A DNA stretch of 64,000 nucleotides from Campylobacter insulaenigrae NCTC 12927 (GCF_000816185.1 NZ_CP007770.1:372001-436000); one strand, 5' to 3'; shown: positions 1 to 9,552, numbered from the stretch's first letter. Notes: generated by a model not told the origin, from the letters alone. Program-made: numbers and translations.

Positions 1-3
1 CAT
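1..3 (-). CDS. Start codon of a divergent gene, probably gapA (only the first codon is in the window)
   Basis: Read on the minus strand, positions 20-1 give AAAGGAAATGAAAATG, a good ribosome binding site seven bases before an ATG that ends at base 1. A gene therefore probably starts here and runs out of the window to the left. In C. jejuni the gene divergent from nadD is gapA (glyceraldehyde-3-phosphate dehydrogenase), so that is the best guess. Nothing of the protein beyond Met is visible. Bases 4-63 would hold both divergent promoters. Confidence 0.45.
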
Positions 4-63
4 TTTCATTTCCTTTTTATGATTAAGTCGCTAAGATTTTACTAAAAAAAGGTTAAAAATTTA

Positions 64-615
64 ATGAAAATTGCACTTTTTGGTGGTAGTTTTGATCCAC
101 CTCATTTAGGACATAATGCAGTTGTGCTTAATGCTTTAGATAATTTAGATATAGACAAATTAATTATAATGCCAACTTTTATAAATCCATTTAAAAGTAG
201 TTTTGCTGCTGATGAAGTAAAGCGTTTGAAATGGGTAAAAACACTTTGGAAAAATTTGATTAAAGTTGAAATATGTGATTTTGAAATTAAAAAGCAAAGA
301 CCAGTTCCTAGTATAGAAAGTGTTGATTTTTTATATAAAAATTATCAAATAGAAAAATTTTATCTTATTTTAGGTGCTGATCATTTGCAAAATTTACATA
401 AGTGGCATGAATATGATCGTTTAAAAAAAATGGTTGAATTTGTGATTGCAAAAAGAGATGATATATCTATACCTCAAGAATTCATAACTTTAGATACTAA
501 AGTTGATATTTCTTCTTCTTTTATTAGAAAAACATTACAAACTACACAAGTTTGTGAGCAAATCAAAGAGGAAGTTAAGCTTTATTATTCTAAATTTCAA
601 GATAAACAAAATTAA
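64..615 (+). CDS. nadD: Nicotinate-nucleotide adenylyltransferase
   Basis: This cytoplasmic enzyme transfers AMP from ATP to nicotinate mononucleotide, making deamido-NAD in NAD synthesis. The 183-residue protein has the nucleotidyltransferase motif GGSFDPPHLGH at residues 7-17, with the H14-x-G-H17 active-site pair, and a C-terminal SSSFIRK (150-156) that matches the family's ISSTxIR motif. Length is normal for NadD. The start has only a weak upstream purine run (aaaaaaaggtt), but the motif spacing from Met1 fits the family. rsfS follows after 8 bases, the usual nadD-rsfS pairing, so the two are probably co-transcribed. Confidence 0.93.
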   Translation: MKIALFGGSFDPPHLGHNAVVLNALDNLDIDKLIIMPTFINPFKSSFAADEVKRLKWVKTLWKNLIKVEICDFEIKKQRPVPSIESVDFLYKNYQIEKFYLILGADHLQNLHKWHEYDRLKKMVEFVIAKRDDISIPQEFITLDTKVDISSSFIRKTLQTTQVCEQIKEEVKLYYSKFQDKQN

Positions 616-623
616 GGAAGTAT

Positions 624-953
624 ATGCAAGAGAGAATTGATAACATAGTTAAAATTTTAGATGATAAAAAAGCTGACTTTATAGAAACTTTTGATATGCA
701 AAATAAAGATTATTTTGTTAAATTTGTAGTAATTGCCACTACTATGGGGGAAAGGCACGCACTTTCTTTGTTAGATGATTTAAAAACTAATCTCAAAAAT
801 AAAGGGGAAGAATTTTTAAATATAGAAAGTAGTGAAGAATGGACAGCTATTGATCTAGGAGATATTTTGATCCATTTGATGAGTGAAAATTATAGACAAA
901 AATATAATATAGAAGATTTTTTAAAAACATTAAATAAAGACAATAAATTTTAA
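624..953 (+). CDS. rsfS: Ribosomal silencing factor RsfS
   Basis: RsfS (Iojap/YbeB family) binds ribosomal protein L14 and blocks joining of the subunits when nutrients are short. The 109-residue length is typical. The C-terminal half has the family pattern: EEWTAIDLGDILIHLMSEN (near 85-100), then an R/Y-rich segment and the closing LE-type helix. It lies 8 bases after nadD with an AAGGAAG ribosome binding site, so it is probably translated from the nadD message. It converges on the HIT gene: stops lie 9 bases apart and no strong terminator hairpin is visible between them. Confidence 0.9.
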   Translation: MQERIDNIVKILDDKKADFIETFDMQNKDYFVKFVVIATTMGERHALSLLDDLKTNLKNKGEEFLNIESSEEWTAIDLGDILIHLMSENYRQKYNIEDFLKTLNKDNKF

Positions 954-962
954 TTTATAAAT

Positions 963-1331
963 TTATATTTCTGTAAGTTTTTTATTTAGTGTTTGGATAA
1001 ATCCTTCAAAATTTGGAAGGTTCAAATTTTTTATTTTTCTTTGTTGTTTACCCCACATACTTTCTGGAAAAAATGCATCTTCTTTAAACCTTGCCATAAC
1101 GTGGAAATGGACTCTAGGGACATAATTTGCAAATGAAGCAATATTGATTTTTTCAGGTTGATAATATTCTTTTAAACTAAGCTCGCTAGCTACAATAAAT
1201 TTAAAAAGCATATTTTGTACAAAGTCAGGACAATCGCTTAATTCTTTATAATTTTCTTTGGTAAAAATTTTTATCCAAGGGATTTGTGAATCTTCTTTTT
1301 CTATGTATAAAATATCATTTTCATATATCAT
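963..1331 (-). CDS. HIT-family protein (putative nucleotide hydrolase)
   Basis: This 122-residue protein resembles HIT-domain nucleotide hydrolases or transferases, in particular the short subfamily ending in a W-G motif. The conserved stretch NYVPRVHFHVMARF near residues 68-81 carries only two histidines of the H-x-H-x-H triad (R-x-H-x-H). The same first-position loss is usual in related VPQLHxHVIAR proteins, so it does not by itself mean inactivity. The N-terminal half (EKEDSQIPWIKIF) and the downstream FFPESMWG also match that subfamily. It is the last gene of the minus-strand run after fumC. GAGGAA gives a good ribosome binding site. Substrate is not predictable from sequence. Confidence 0.75.
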   Translation of the reverse strand: MIYENDILYIEKEDSQIPWIKIFTKENYKELSDCPDFVQNMLFKFIVASELSLKEYYQPEKINIASFANYVPRVHFHVMARFKEDAFFPESMWGKQQRKIKNLNLPNFEGFIQTLNKKLTEI

Positions 1332-1343
1332 AATTTATTCCTC

Positions 1344-1367
1344 ATAGACTAGGATATCCTAGTCTAT
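1344..1367. repeat. Perfect 24-base palindrome between fumC and the HIT gene
   Basis: ATAGACTAGGAT is followed at once by its exact reverse complement. In RNA it would form a 10 bp stem with a 4-base loop, lying 6 bases after the fumC stop and directly before the HIT ribosome binding site. It has no trailing U run on the minus strand, so it looks more like a processing, stability or translation-control hairpin than a simple terminator. Confidence 0.7.
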
Positions 1368-1373
1368 AGAATT

Positions 1374-2765
1374 TTATTTTTTAGGACCTATCATTTTGGT
1401 AGGATCTACAAATTTAGCAAAATCTTCTTCACTAACTAAATTTAATTCCATGGCGCTTTCTTTCAATGAAATGCCTTTTTTATGAGCATTTTTTGCTACT
1501 TTTGCAGCATTTTCATAACCTATATGAGGATTTAAAGCAGTAACTAGCATTAAAGAATTATGAAGATTATAGTCAATTTTTTCTTTGTTTGGTTCTATAC
1601 CTACTGCACAATGAATATTAAACGAATGCATAGCATCAGCTAATAGGTCAAGACTTTGTAAAAAATTATAAATAATTACAGGTTTAAAAACATTAAGTTC
1701 AAAATTTCCTTGACTTGCCGCAAAACCTATAGCAGCATCATTTCCCATAACTTGGACTGCAACCATTGTTAAGGCTTCGCACTGTGTTGGATTAACTTTA
1801 CCAGGCATAATAGAGCTTCCAGGCTCATTTTCTGGAATGATTAATTCTCCAAGACCGCATCTAGGACCTGAAGCAAGCCATCTAATATCATTAGCTATTT
1901 TCATTAAATTTGCCGCTAAGCCTTTCATAGCTCCATGGGTAAAATTAATCGCATCATGACTAGTTAAAGCGTGAAATTTGTTTGGACTTGAAATAAATTT
2001 AGTACCTAGGAGTTTGCTTAATTCTTCACTTACTTTTTCACTAAGTTCTGGATGAGCATTTAATCCTGTGCCAACAGCAGTTCCGCCTATTGCAAGCTCT
2101 CTTAGAGTCGGCAAAGAAGCAATCAATTGTTCTTTTGAATGAAGCAGCATGGATAAGTATCCGCTAAATTCTTGTGCTAAAGTTAATGGAGTAGCGTCTT
2201 GAAGATGAGTTCTTCCTATTTTGATAATTCCTTCAAATTCTTTTACTTTCTTTTCAAAAGTCGCAATAAGTTCATCTAAAGCAGGGATAAGTTTTTTCTC
2301 TACTTGTTCAACCGAAACTATACTCATAGCAGTTGGGAAGGTGTCATTTGAGCTTTGGCTCATATTTACATGATCATTTGGATGAACAAGCTTTTCTTTT
2401 CTAAAATCTCCACCCATAATTTCTGTAGCACGATTTGCTATGACTTCATTCATATTCATATTACTTTGTGTGCCTGAACCTGTTTGCCATATTGCTAGTG
2501 GGAAATTATCGTCAAATTTTCCTGCTACGATTTCATCGCAAGCTTGAACAATAGCATTCTTTTTTGCATCATCTAATTTTCCAAGTTTATTATTTACCAA
2601 TGCTAAAGATTTTTTAAGATTTGCAAAGGCATAAATTAAAACTTTTGGCATTTTTTCAGTACCAATTTTAAAATTTTCAAAACTTCTTTCAGTTTGAGCA
2701 CCCCAATATTTATCATTAGGAACTTTAATCTCTCCCATAGTATCATGTTCAATTCTATATTCCAT
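1374..2765 (-). CDS. fumC: Class II fumarate hydratase
   Basis: Fumarase interconverts fumarate and L-malate in the citric acid cycle. This 463-residue protein is the oxygen-stable, iron-free class II type. The superfamily signature [11 protein letters not shown] (near residue 320) holds the catalytic serine loop. Other conserved blocks are [13 protein letters not shown] (near 97-109), [12 protein letters not shown] and [12 protein letters not shown]. Length is standard. ATG at 2765 has AAGGAATA upstream. The gene lies 118 bases after glmS on the same strand; that gap is long enough for its own promoter, which I could not fix. Confidence 0.96.
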   Translation of the reverse strand: MEYRIEHDTMGEIKVPNDKYWGAQTERSFENFKIGTEKMPKVLIYAFANLKKSLALVNNKLGKLDDAKKNAIVQACDEIVAGKFDDNFPLAIWQTGSGTQSNMNMNEVIANRATEIMGGDFRKEKLVHPNDHVNMSQSSNDTFPTAMSIVSVEQVEKKLIPALDELIATFEKKVKEFEGIIKIGRTHLQDATPLTLAQEFSGYLSMLLHSKEQLIASLPTLRELAIGGTAVGTGLNAHPELSEKVSEELSKLLGTKFISSPNKFHALTSHDAINFTHGAMKGLAANLMKIANDIRWLASGPRCGLGELIIPENEPGSSIMPGKVNPTQCEALTMVAVQVMGNDAAIGFAASQGNFELNVFKPVIIYNFLQSLDLLADAMHSFNIHCAVGIEPNKEKIDYNLHNSLMLVTALNPHIGYENAAKVAKNAHKKGISLKESAMELNLVSEEDFAKFVDPTKMIGPKK

Positions 2766-2883
2766 GATTATTCCTTAAAATTGAATTTAAAACCATATTT
2801 AAACGCAAAAAAACCTAAAATTAGCTTACAATTTTTAAAAATGTTATATAAATTTCATTTAAATGCGCAACAATAGCGTATTA

Positions 2884-4683
2884 TCACTCAACAGTAACAC
2901 TTTTAGCTAAATTTCTTGGCATATCTACATCATTACCCAATCTTATAGACACCTCAAGAGCTAAAAGTTGTAAAATAACCATCATTTCGAAAAATTCGCA
3001 CATATAATGTTCTTGACTTGAAGTTTTTATAAAATCATCACTTAAGTCAAAATCAATAGGTGAAATAGCAAGCAAAGTAGAATCTCTAGCTGCAAGTTCT
3101 TCCACGTTTGATTTTGTTTTTTCATAAAGACAATTTTTCGGCATTAATGCCACTGTAAAAAGTTCGCTATCTGCTAAAGCTATAGGTCCATGTTTCATCT
3201 CTCCAGCAGGATATCCTTCTGCGTGTAAATAAGAAATTTCTTTTAACTTTAAAGCTCCTTCTAGGGCTAATGGATAAAATACATCTCTTCCTATAAAGAA
3301 AAATCCGTGACCATGTAAATATCTTTTTGAAATTCTATGAACTTTTTCATGTAAATTTTGATTTACTTTTACTATATTTGGTAAGCTTCTTAAAGCCTTA
3401 ATTTCATGATTCATATCAAGTTTAGCTTTTTGTGCGAGATAAATAGCTAACATCCATAAAGTAGCAACTTGAGTAGCAAAAGCTTTAGTTGATGCTACAC
3501 CTTTTTCGATTCCAGCTCTAGTAAGTAAGGAAATATCAGCTAATCGTACGATATTGGAATTATCTACATTGCATACTGCTAAGGTTTTAACTCCTTGAGC
3601 TTTTGCTATTTTTAAAGCTTCGAGTGTATCGGCAGTTTCTCCGCTTTGAGATATAACTATAAAAAGTGTATTTTTTCCTATAATAGCTTCTCTGTATCTA
3701 AATTCACTAGCAACCTCCACTTTAGTTTTAATTTTTGCTAATCTTTCAAATAAGTAAGCTCCACTTAAAGCAGCATGATAGCTAGTGCCGCAAGCACAAA
3801 GTGTAATTTCTTCTATGTTTTCTAATATTTTATCATTAATATCTTCAAAAACAACTTCATCACCTTGCAAGCGTCCCATTAATACTTCAGTTAAGACTCT
3901 ACTTTGTTCATAAATTTCTTTTTCCATGAAAAATCTATATCCATCTTTTTGTGCAAAACTTTTATCTTGATTTAAAATAACAAAATTAGGTTGAATATGT
4001 GTTTGTTCATGGTATAACTTACATTCTTTTAAATTTACAAAGCCATAATCCCCATCTTCAAGATAAGCTACTTTATTTACTAAAGATACCAAAGGAGCAT
4101 CACTTGAAGCAAAATAATACTCATCTTCATCATCGTTTTTACCTATAATCAAAGGTACGGCATTTTTGGCAAAATAAATAGTACTTGGATCTTTTTTGCT
4201 AATTAATAATATAGCATAAGCTCCTTTTAGTTCTTCAATAGTTTTTTTGAATGCATCAAAAGATGATAAAGTGGCTGCATAATATTCAAACAAATGCACA
4301 ATAACTTCAGTATCTGTTTGACTTAAAAATGAAATTCCTTCTTTAGTAAGTTTTTCTTTTAGTTCTTGATAATTTTCTATGATTCCATTATGTATCACAC
4401 ACGAGTATTGTCCTAAATGCGGATGAGCATTAATCTCTGTTGGTTTGCCATGTGTTGCCCAGCGTGTATGTCCTATAGCTAAGCCAAAACCATCACTACT
4501 GAATTGACTTGTTTTATTAGCTAAGTTATCTAATTTTCCAACTGCTTTAAAAAAATCAAGCTCTCCTTCTTTCATCACAGCTATACCAGCACTGTCATAA
4601 CCTCTATATTCTAATTCTTTTAATCCATCAAGGATGATTTTTTTCTTTTCTTTATTTCCTATATATCCTACAATCCCACACAT
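2884..4683 (-). CDS. glmS: Glutamine-fructose-6-phosphate aminotransferase
   Basis: GlmS makes glucosamine-6-phosphate from fructose-6-phosphate and glutamine, the first step to UDP-GlcNAc for peptidoglycan and lipooligosaccharide. The 599-residue protein begins MCGIVGYIG, leaving Cys as N-terminal nucleophile of the glutaminase domain (about 1-220). Two SIS sugar-isomerase domains follow (about 285-415 and 460-590), with CACGTSYHAAL and SQSGETADT phosphosugar loops. The end KSVTVE is the usual C-terminus. No glmS ribozyme is expected in this group and none is visible in the 3-base gap to the upstream gene. It starts immediately after the GlnD-like gene and is probably translationally linked to it. 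Confidence 0.97.
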   Translation of the reverse strand: MCGIVGYIGNKEKKKIILDGLKELEYRGYDSAGIAVMKEGELDFFKAVGKLDNLANKTSQFSSDGFGLAIGHTRWATHGKPTEINAHPHLGQYSCVIHNGIIENYQELKEKLTKEGISFLSQTDTEVIVHLFEYYAATLSSFDAFKKTIEELKGAYAILLISKKDPSTIYFAKNAVPLIIGKNDDEDEYYFASSDAPLVSLVNKVAYLEDGDYGFVNLKECKLYHEQTHIQPNFVILNQDKSFAQKDGYRFFMEKEIYEQSRVLTEVLMGRLQGDEVVFEDINDKILENIEEITLCACGTSYHAALSGAYLFERLAKIKTKVEVASEFRYREAIIGKNTLFIVISQSGETADTLEALKIAKAQGVKTLAVCNVDNSNIVRLADISLLTRAGIEKGVASTKAFATQVATLWMLAIYLAQKAKLDMNHEIKALRSLPNIVKVNQNLHEKVHRISKRYLHGHGFFFIGRDVFYPLALEGALKLKEISYLHAEGYPAGEMKHGPIALADSELFTVALMPKNCLYEKTKSNVEELAARDSTLLAISPIDFDLSDDFIKTSSQEHYMCEFFEMMVILQLLALEVSIRLGNDVDMPRNLAKSVTVE

Positions 4684-4686
4684 TTC

Positions 4687-7047
4687 CTACTCACTTATTA
4701 ATGATTTTAAAATTTTTTCCTTATAATTTTGCAAACTTTCGTTTTTATGCAAGATTAAAACATTTCTAGTTCTTTCCCTTATAGTTTGAATTTTAGCCGC
4801 ACTTAAAATTACATCGTAGTTTGTTAATACTTCCATTACATAAGCCATTAAACCTTTTTGATCCTTTGTATTTAAGTTTATCTTAGCATAATTTTTAGAA
4901 TAATCCATATCTAATTTTAATTCATCTTTTTTAATGTTTGGTTTTTTTACTTTTTTTTGTATCTTTGTATGTAATTTTGAATTTAATAAATTCTGAAGAC
5001 TTTCTTTTTGTTCATCGCTTATAATATCAGAATATTCAAATTTAAGATATATTTTATCTTCAAATAATTCAAAAAATCCCATAAAAATCAAATTTAAAGA
5101 GCTTAAAGAATTTAATATATTCTCTAAATTATTATTTTTACTCACAATAACTTCTAAAACTAAATTTTCACTGTTGTCAAGCCAAAATGTAAAATTTTCT
5201 TTTTGTGCTATTTGAGTAATCTTGATAATTTTTTCAAAATTATTCTGGATAAAAAATAAATTAGATTTAATATGAATAATATTATTTTGAGTTTGCTCAT
5301 CAAGATTTGCAAAAGCTTTACTTCTTTTTAAAATTTGTTCTTTTTTAACTCTTTTTTGACTTTCATCTATTAGATTCTCATCTTCAAAACCTTCTAAAGC
5401 ATTTTGATATAAATTTTCTAAACTTTTATAATAAAAATTATTTTCTATACCCAAAGCTTTGGCGTTGCAAAAAGATAAAATATAAAGCATTTTTAAAGTA
5501 TATGAATCGGTAAGTTTAGATATAAAATTCAATATTATAGTTTGATTGTAAATATCTTCTTTTTCTATAATATCTTTAAAAGCATTAAAATTTTTGAGTA
5601 ATCTTATTCCAAGCTCTAAACTGTCATTATTGATGTTAAATTTACCAACATAAGCTCGATAAATATTTGCTAAAGATATTTCATTGTTTTCATTTATTGC
5701 GCTTAAAAGTATGGTTAATTTTAGCACCAATAAAATATCCGCATCTAAATCTTTATTTTCGTTTTTATTTTCAAAGTGATATAAACAAAGTAAAGCTCTA
5801 TCTAAAGCGCTATACACCCCATCTTCTTCGAGTAAAAATTTACTTTGAATTAAGGGTTTGCAAAAGTCTTTTAAGATATTAGCATCTAATAATAATTTTA
5901 ATATACTATAGGAATATTTACGCTTTAAGATGGCTTCAAAAAAATCTAAATTTTTTATATTGTTTTTTGAACGCTTGAGTGCAAAAATAAGGCTAATATC
6001 AAAATGATAATTTTTATCGTCTAATTTTAAAAGTACTGATAAAATTTCTTCTAAGTTTTTTTCGTTTTCATTATAAATAAAATAATCATTTTCTATAAAT
6101 TCAAAATTTTGATTTTGTTTTTTTTGCATATTTCTTGCTAAAAAATGAGTATAAATTCCGCAAGTATGCATAGATTGAAGCGCTTTTTGAGTGAGTATAG
6201 AGTTAAGATTTAAATTTTTCTTTTCTTTTTTATGCATTAAATTTGCGAGATTTTGGGTGTTTTGTATTAAAAATATATTTGTATTTTTTCCCTCTAAAAG
6301 ATTCATTGCACATTTTAATGAAAATAAAAAATCACTTGCTAATTTAAATTCACTCAATTCTTTTTCATTGATAAAATTTAACATATAGTTTTTTGGGCTA
6401 TTTTTATATAAAATATTTAAATTTTCTATGTTTAATTGCTCATTAAGTCCCCCAAATTCTGTATTAATATCAAATTCTTGTTTTATTAAGATCTGTTCGA
6501 AAGGATTGAAATTTTTTAGAATTTTATAGCTAAAATCATTTTTAAATTCATTCTGTATTTGTGTAATTTTTTCTTTAATTTGTTTAAATAAAATCTTAGA
6601 ACCGCAAATGAATCTATATTGTAAAATATCTTCTTTAAGTTCATTTTTTACTACATTGTGAAGCCCATTAAGCTCATAAATTTGGTAGTTTATATTAAGA
6701 TTAATATCATTTAGAATTCCTAAAAAATTTTTCATTAGAGGTTTTATATTGTAAGCTTTGATATCTTTATATATTAAAAGCAGATCCACATTTTCTTTTA
6801 TACTTAAATTCATCTTAGCATATTGTTTTATAGCCAAAATACATAAAGGAATTTTATCTTCATGTGGAAAAAAGTTATCAAAAAAATCATTTAAAATTAA
6901 ATCGTATGTATCTTTTATAAAATGATCTATTTCCTTGGAATGATGATAACTAAAAGAACCTTGTTTTAAAAAAAGTCTTGAGCAGTATGCTTCATAATCT
7001 TTTAAAGAAATTTTTAATTTTTGAATTTTTTCTATATTGAGACTCAA
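4687..7047 (-). CDS. GlnD-like protein (degenerate nucleotidyltransferase/HD plus ACT domain)
   Basis: This 786-residue protein has the overall layout of GlnD, the PII uridylyltransferase: an N-terminal nucleotidyltransferase-like region, an HD-like middle and a C-terminal ACT domain (about 720-786, NTKDQKGLMAYVMEVLTNY). What I see differs from active GlnD. The G-G-Y-G-R motif is replaced around AIKQYAKMNL, only one acidic residue of the D-I-D motif remains in NVDLLLIYKD, and the metal-binding HD pairs are absent (LLSAINEN where LLHDIGKG is usual). It may be a regulatory or structural remnant rather than a uridylyltransferase. A similar gene sits before glmS in C. jejuni. The start has a weak AAGGATA site; the protein is very rich in Asn, Lys and Leu. 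Confidence 0.7.
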   Translation of the reverse strand: MSLNIEKIQKLKISLKDYEAYCSRLFLKQGSFSYHHSKEIDHFIKDTYDLILNDFFDNFFPHEDKIPLCILAIKQYAKMNLSIKENVDLLLIYKDIKAYNIKPLMKNFLGILNDINLNINYQIYELNGLHNVVKNELKEDILQYRFICGSKILFKQIKEKITQIQNEFKNDFSYKILKNFNPFEQILIKQEFDINTEFGGLNEQLNIENLNILYKNSPKNYMLNFINEKELSEFKLASDFLFSLKCAMNLLEGKNTNIFLIQNTQNLANLMHKKEKKNLNLNSILTQKALQSMHTCGIYTHFLARNMQKKQNQNFEFIENDYFIYNENEKNLEEILSVLLKLDDKNYHFDISLIFALKRSKNNIKNLDFFEAILKRKYSYSILKLLLDANILKDFCKPLIQSKFLLEEDGVYSALDRALLCLYHFENKNENKDLDADILLVLKLTILLSAINENNEISLANIYRAYVGKFNINNDSLELGIRLLKNFNAFKDIIEKEDIYNQTIILNFISKLTDSYTLKMLYILSFCNAKALGIENNFYYKSLENLYQNALEGFEDENLIDESQKRVKKEQILKRSKAFANLDEQTQNNIIHIKSNLFFIQNNFEKIIKITQIAQKENFTFWLDNSENLVLEVIVSKNNNLENILNSLSSLNLIFMGFFELFEDKIYLKFEYSDIISDEQKESLQNLLNSKLHTKIQKKVKKPNIKKDELKLDMDYSKNYAKINLNTKDQKGLMAYVMEVLTNYDVILSAAKIQTIRERTRNVLILHKNESLQNYKEKILKSLISE

Positions 7048-7117
7048 AAAATATCCTTAAATATATTTTTTAAATCATACCACAATAATTTGTATGAAGT
7101 TTTAAGTAAATTAAAAA

Positions 7118-7123
7118 TATAAT
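7118..7123 (+). promoter_or_regulatory. Candidate sigma70 -10 box for mqnE
   Basis: TATAAT lies about 30 bases before the mqnE ATG in the short gap between divergent genes. Campylobacter promoters rely mainly on the -10 box, so no -35 was required for the call. Confidence 0.5.
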
Positions 7124-7152
7124 TACATTTTAAATTTCAAAATTTTGGTTAA

Positions 7153-8220
7153 ATGATGCAAACAATTATTCAAAAATTAGACAATGAAGAAAGATTAAAT
7201 GAGAATGAAGCTAATAAACTTTGGGATTTTGATCTTTTTACTCTAGGAAAATACGCTCAAAAAATTCGTACTAAACTTCATGGGAAAAAAGTTTATTTTA
7301 ATATTAATCGCCATATTAATCCTACTAATATTTGTGCTGATACTTGTAAATTTTGTGCTTTTTCAGCTCATAGGAAAAATCCAAATCCTTATACGATGAC
7401 TCATGAACAAATTATGAATATTATTGATGAAACAGTGCAAAGAGACACTAAAGAGATTCATATTGTTTCAGCACATAATAAAAACACTTCTTGGGAATGG
7501 TATTTGGAAATTTTTAGAATGATCAAACAAAAATATCCATTTTTACACATTAAGGCTTTAACTGCTGCAGAAGTTGATTTTTTAAGTAGAGCTTTTAATA
7601 TGAGTTATGAGCAAATTATAGAAAAGATGCTTGAATATGGTGTTGATTCTATGCCAGGCGGTGGAGCTGAAATTTTTGATGAAGAGATTCGTAAAAAAAT
7701 TTGCCATGGTAAAGTTAGTAGTCAAAATTGGTTAAAAATTCATAAGCTTTGGCATGAAAAAGGTAGGCAAAGTAATGCAACTATGCTATTTGGTCATATT
7801 GAAGATAGAAAACATAGAACAAATCACATGATAAGATTAAGAGAACTTCAAGATCAAACTGGCGGTTTTAATGCTTTTATTCCTTTGGTGTGGCAACAAG
7901 ACAATAGTTTTATTACAAATAAAAAACCATTAGGTTCAGTTGAAATTTTAAAGACACTTTCCATTGCAAGAATTGTACTTGATAATATTAAAAATATTAA
8001 AGCATATTGGGCTACTATGGGAATAAATTTGGCTATGGTTGCGCAAGATTTTGGAGCTAATGATTTAGATGGAACTATAGAAAAAGAAAGTATACAAAGT
8101 GCTGGTGGTGCAAAAAGTGCCAATGGTTTAAATTTAAAAACTTTTATAGAGTTGATACAAAGTTCAGGCTATGTTGCTATAGAGCGTGATAGTTTATATA
8201 ACGAATTAAAAACTTATTAA
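7153..8220 (+). CDS. mqnE: Aminofutalosine synthase (radical SAM)
   Basis: MqnE joins 3-[(1-carboxyvinyl)oxy]benzoate to S-adenosylmethionine, making aminofutalosine in the futalosine route to menaquinone used by Campylobacter. The 355-residue protein carries the radical SAM cluster C61-x3-C65-x2-C68, followed by CAFSAHRKN, and the family blocks GGGAEIFDEEIR and ATMLFGHIE. These separate it from MqnC only on overall similarity and gene order (mqnE precedes the purine permease in C. jejuni). Two ATGs occur in tandem at 7153 and 7156; either may be used. No strong ribosome binding site is visible. It is probably first in an operon with the next two genes (8-base and 1-base gaps). Confidence 0.88.
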   Translation: MMQTIIQKLDNEERLNENEANKLWDFDLFTLGKYAQKIRTKLHGKKVYFNINRHINPTNICADTCKFCAFSAHRKNPNPYTMTHEQIMNIIDETVQRDTKEIHIVSAHNKNTSWEWYLEIFRMIKQKYPFLHIKALTAAEVDFLSRAFNMSYEQIIEKMLEYGVDSMPGGGAEIFDEEIRKKICHGKVSSQNWLKIHKLWHEKGRQSNATMLFGHIEDRKHRTNHMIRLRELQDQTGGFNAFIPLVWQQDNSFITNKKPLGSVEILKTLSIARIVLDNIKNIKAYWATMGINLAMVAQDFGANDLDGTIEKESIQSAGGAKSANGLNLKTFIELIQSSGYVAIERDSLYNELKTY

Positions 8221-8228
8221 GGAAGAAA

Positions 8229-9551
8229 ATGGATTTTTTTAAACTCAAAGAACATAAAAGCGATATAAAAACAGAAATTTATGCAGGTATTGCTACTTTT
8301 TTAGCGATGATTTATATTATACCAGTGAATGCAAATATTATGAGTGCTTCAGGTATGCCTTTGGAAGCTTTAATTGTAGCAACAGCTTTGGTAACTATTT
8401 TTGCAACAGCTTTAAATGCTTTTGTTTCTAATACACCCGTAGCTATGAGTGTGGGTATGGGTTTGAATGCATATTTTACCTTTAGTGTTTGTAATACTTA
8501 TCAAGTGCCTTGGCAAACAGCCTTAGGTGCGGTATTTTTATCTGGAATGATTTTTACCTTACTTTCTTTTACCAATTTTAGAATATGGGTTATTAGAAGT
8601 ATTCCTAATGATCTAAGAAAAGCTATTTCGGCTGGTATTGGGACATTTATAGCTTTTATGGGACTTGTGCAAATGGGTGTGATTGTTAAAAGCGAGGCGA
8701 CTTTAGTGAGTTTAGGAGATTTTTCAAGTTCTAATGTTTTATTTGGTATATTTGGTTTATTTTTGGTTTTTACATTTTGGGCTTGGCGAATTAAGGCAGC
8801 TTTTATTTTGGCAGTTTTTGTTAGTGCATTTTTTGCTTGGATTTTTGGTATAAACGGAGCTACTTTTCCAGAAAAAATTTTTTCTTTGCCTATTATTAAT
8901 GGTGAAAATGGCTTGAGTGCTATATTTGGGAAACTTGATATCGTAGGAGCCTTAGAACTTAGTATGATACCTATTATATTAACTTTTTTTGTGACTCAGC
9001 TTTTTGATAGTGTGGGTACTATTACAGGTGTTGGCTCAAGAGGAAAAATTTTTGATGATCCTAAATTTGGTGAGAAAAAATTAGGTAAAACTTTAGGTGT
9101 TGATGCGACAAGCTCAGCCCTTGGTGCAATTGTTGGGACCTCTACAGTTACAGCATTTGTTGAAAGTTCAGCAGGAGTGGAAGCAGGTGGTAGAACAGGA
9201 CTTACTGCATTAGTAACAGCAATTTGCTTTGTTTTAACTCTATTTTTACTTCCTGTATTTAAAGCTATTCCAGCAAATTCTATCTATCCTGTATTAGTTT
9301 TGGTAGGTGTGTTGATGTTTATGGAAGTTGCGAGTATTAATTTTAAAGATATAAGTATTGCAGCAAGTGCATTTTTTATTATTATCATGATGCCTTTAAC
9401 TTATTCTATTACAACAGGTTTTGCTTTTGGTTTTGTTGTTTATTTATTTATGTGTCTTGTGCAGAGAGAATTTGCGCGAATTAATTTTGGTATAGTTGTT
9501 TTAAGTTTTATTTCTTTAGCCGTTTTTTTATTACAATTTATAGGACATTAA
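8229..9551 (+). CDS. AzgA-type guanine/hypoxanthine permease (NCS2 family)
   Basis: The 440-residue inner-membrane protein has about 12 hydrophobic segments and fits the AzgA/PbuG branch of nucleobase:cation symporters. The N-terminus has KTEIYAGIATFLAMIYIIPVN; LFDSVGTITGVG (around 255-266) and the substrate-site stretch TSTVTAFVESSAGVEAGGRTG (around 303-323) are characteristic of adenine, guanine and hypoxanthine permeases. The exact purine cannot be assigned. AAGGAAG before the ATG is a good ribosome binding site. It lies between mqnE and a phosphoribosyltransferase with almost no spacing, consistent with uptake of a purine base followed by its salvage to a nucleotide. Confidence 0.9.
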   Translation: MDFFKLKEHKSDIKTEIYAGIATFLAMIYIIPVNANIMSASGMPLEALIVATALVTIFATALNAFVSNTPVAMSVGMGLNAYFTFSVCNTYQVPWQTALGAVFLSGMIFTLLSFTNFRIWVIRSIPNDLRKAISAGIGTFIAFMGLVQMGVIVKSEATLVSLGDFSSSNVLFGIFGLFLVFTFWAWRIKAAFILAVFVSAFFAWIFGINGATFPEKIFSLPIINGENGLSAIFGKLDIVGALELSMIPIILTFFVTQLFDSVGTITGVGSRGKIFDDPKFGEKKLGKTLGVDATSSALGAIVGTSTVTAFVESSAGVEAGGRTGLTALVTAICFVLTLFLLPVFKAIPANSIYPVLVLVGVLMFMEVASINFKDISIAASAFFIIIMMPLTYSITTGFAFGFVVYLFMCLVQREFARINFGIVVLSFISLAVFLLQFIGH

Positions 9552-9552
9552 A

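Noticed and set aside
963-1331. HIT protein as an inactivated enzyme because only two triad histidines remain
   Set aside because: The related VPQLHxHV subfamily lacks the first histidine too, so this is probably normal.
7854-8123. 89-residue minus-strand frame in mqnE
   Set aside because: It is an antisense shadow of a well-supported gene.
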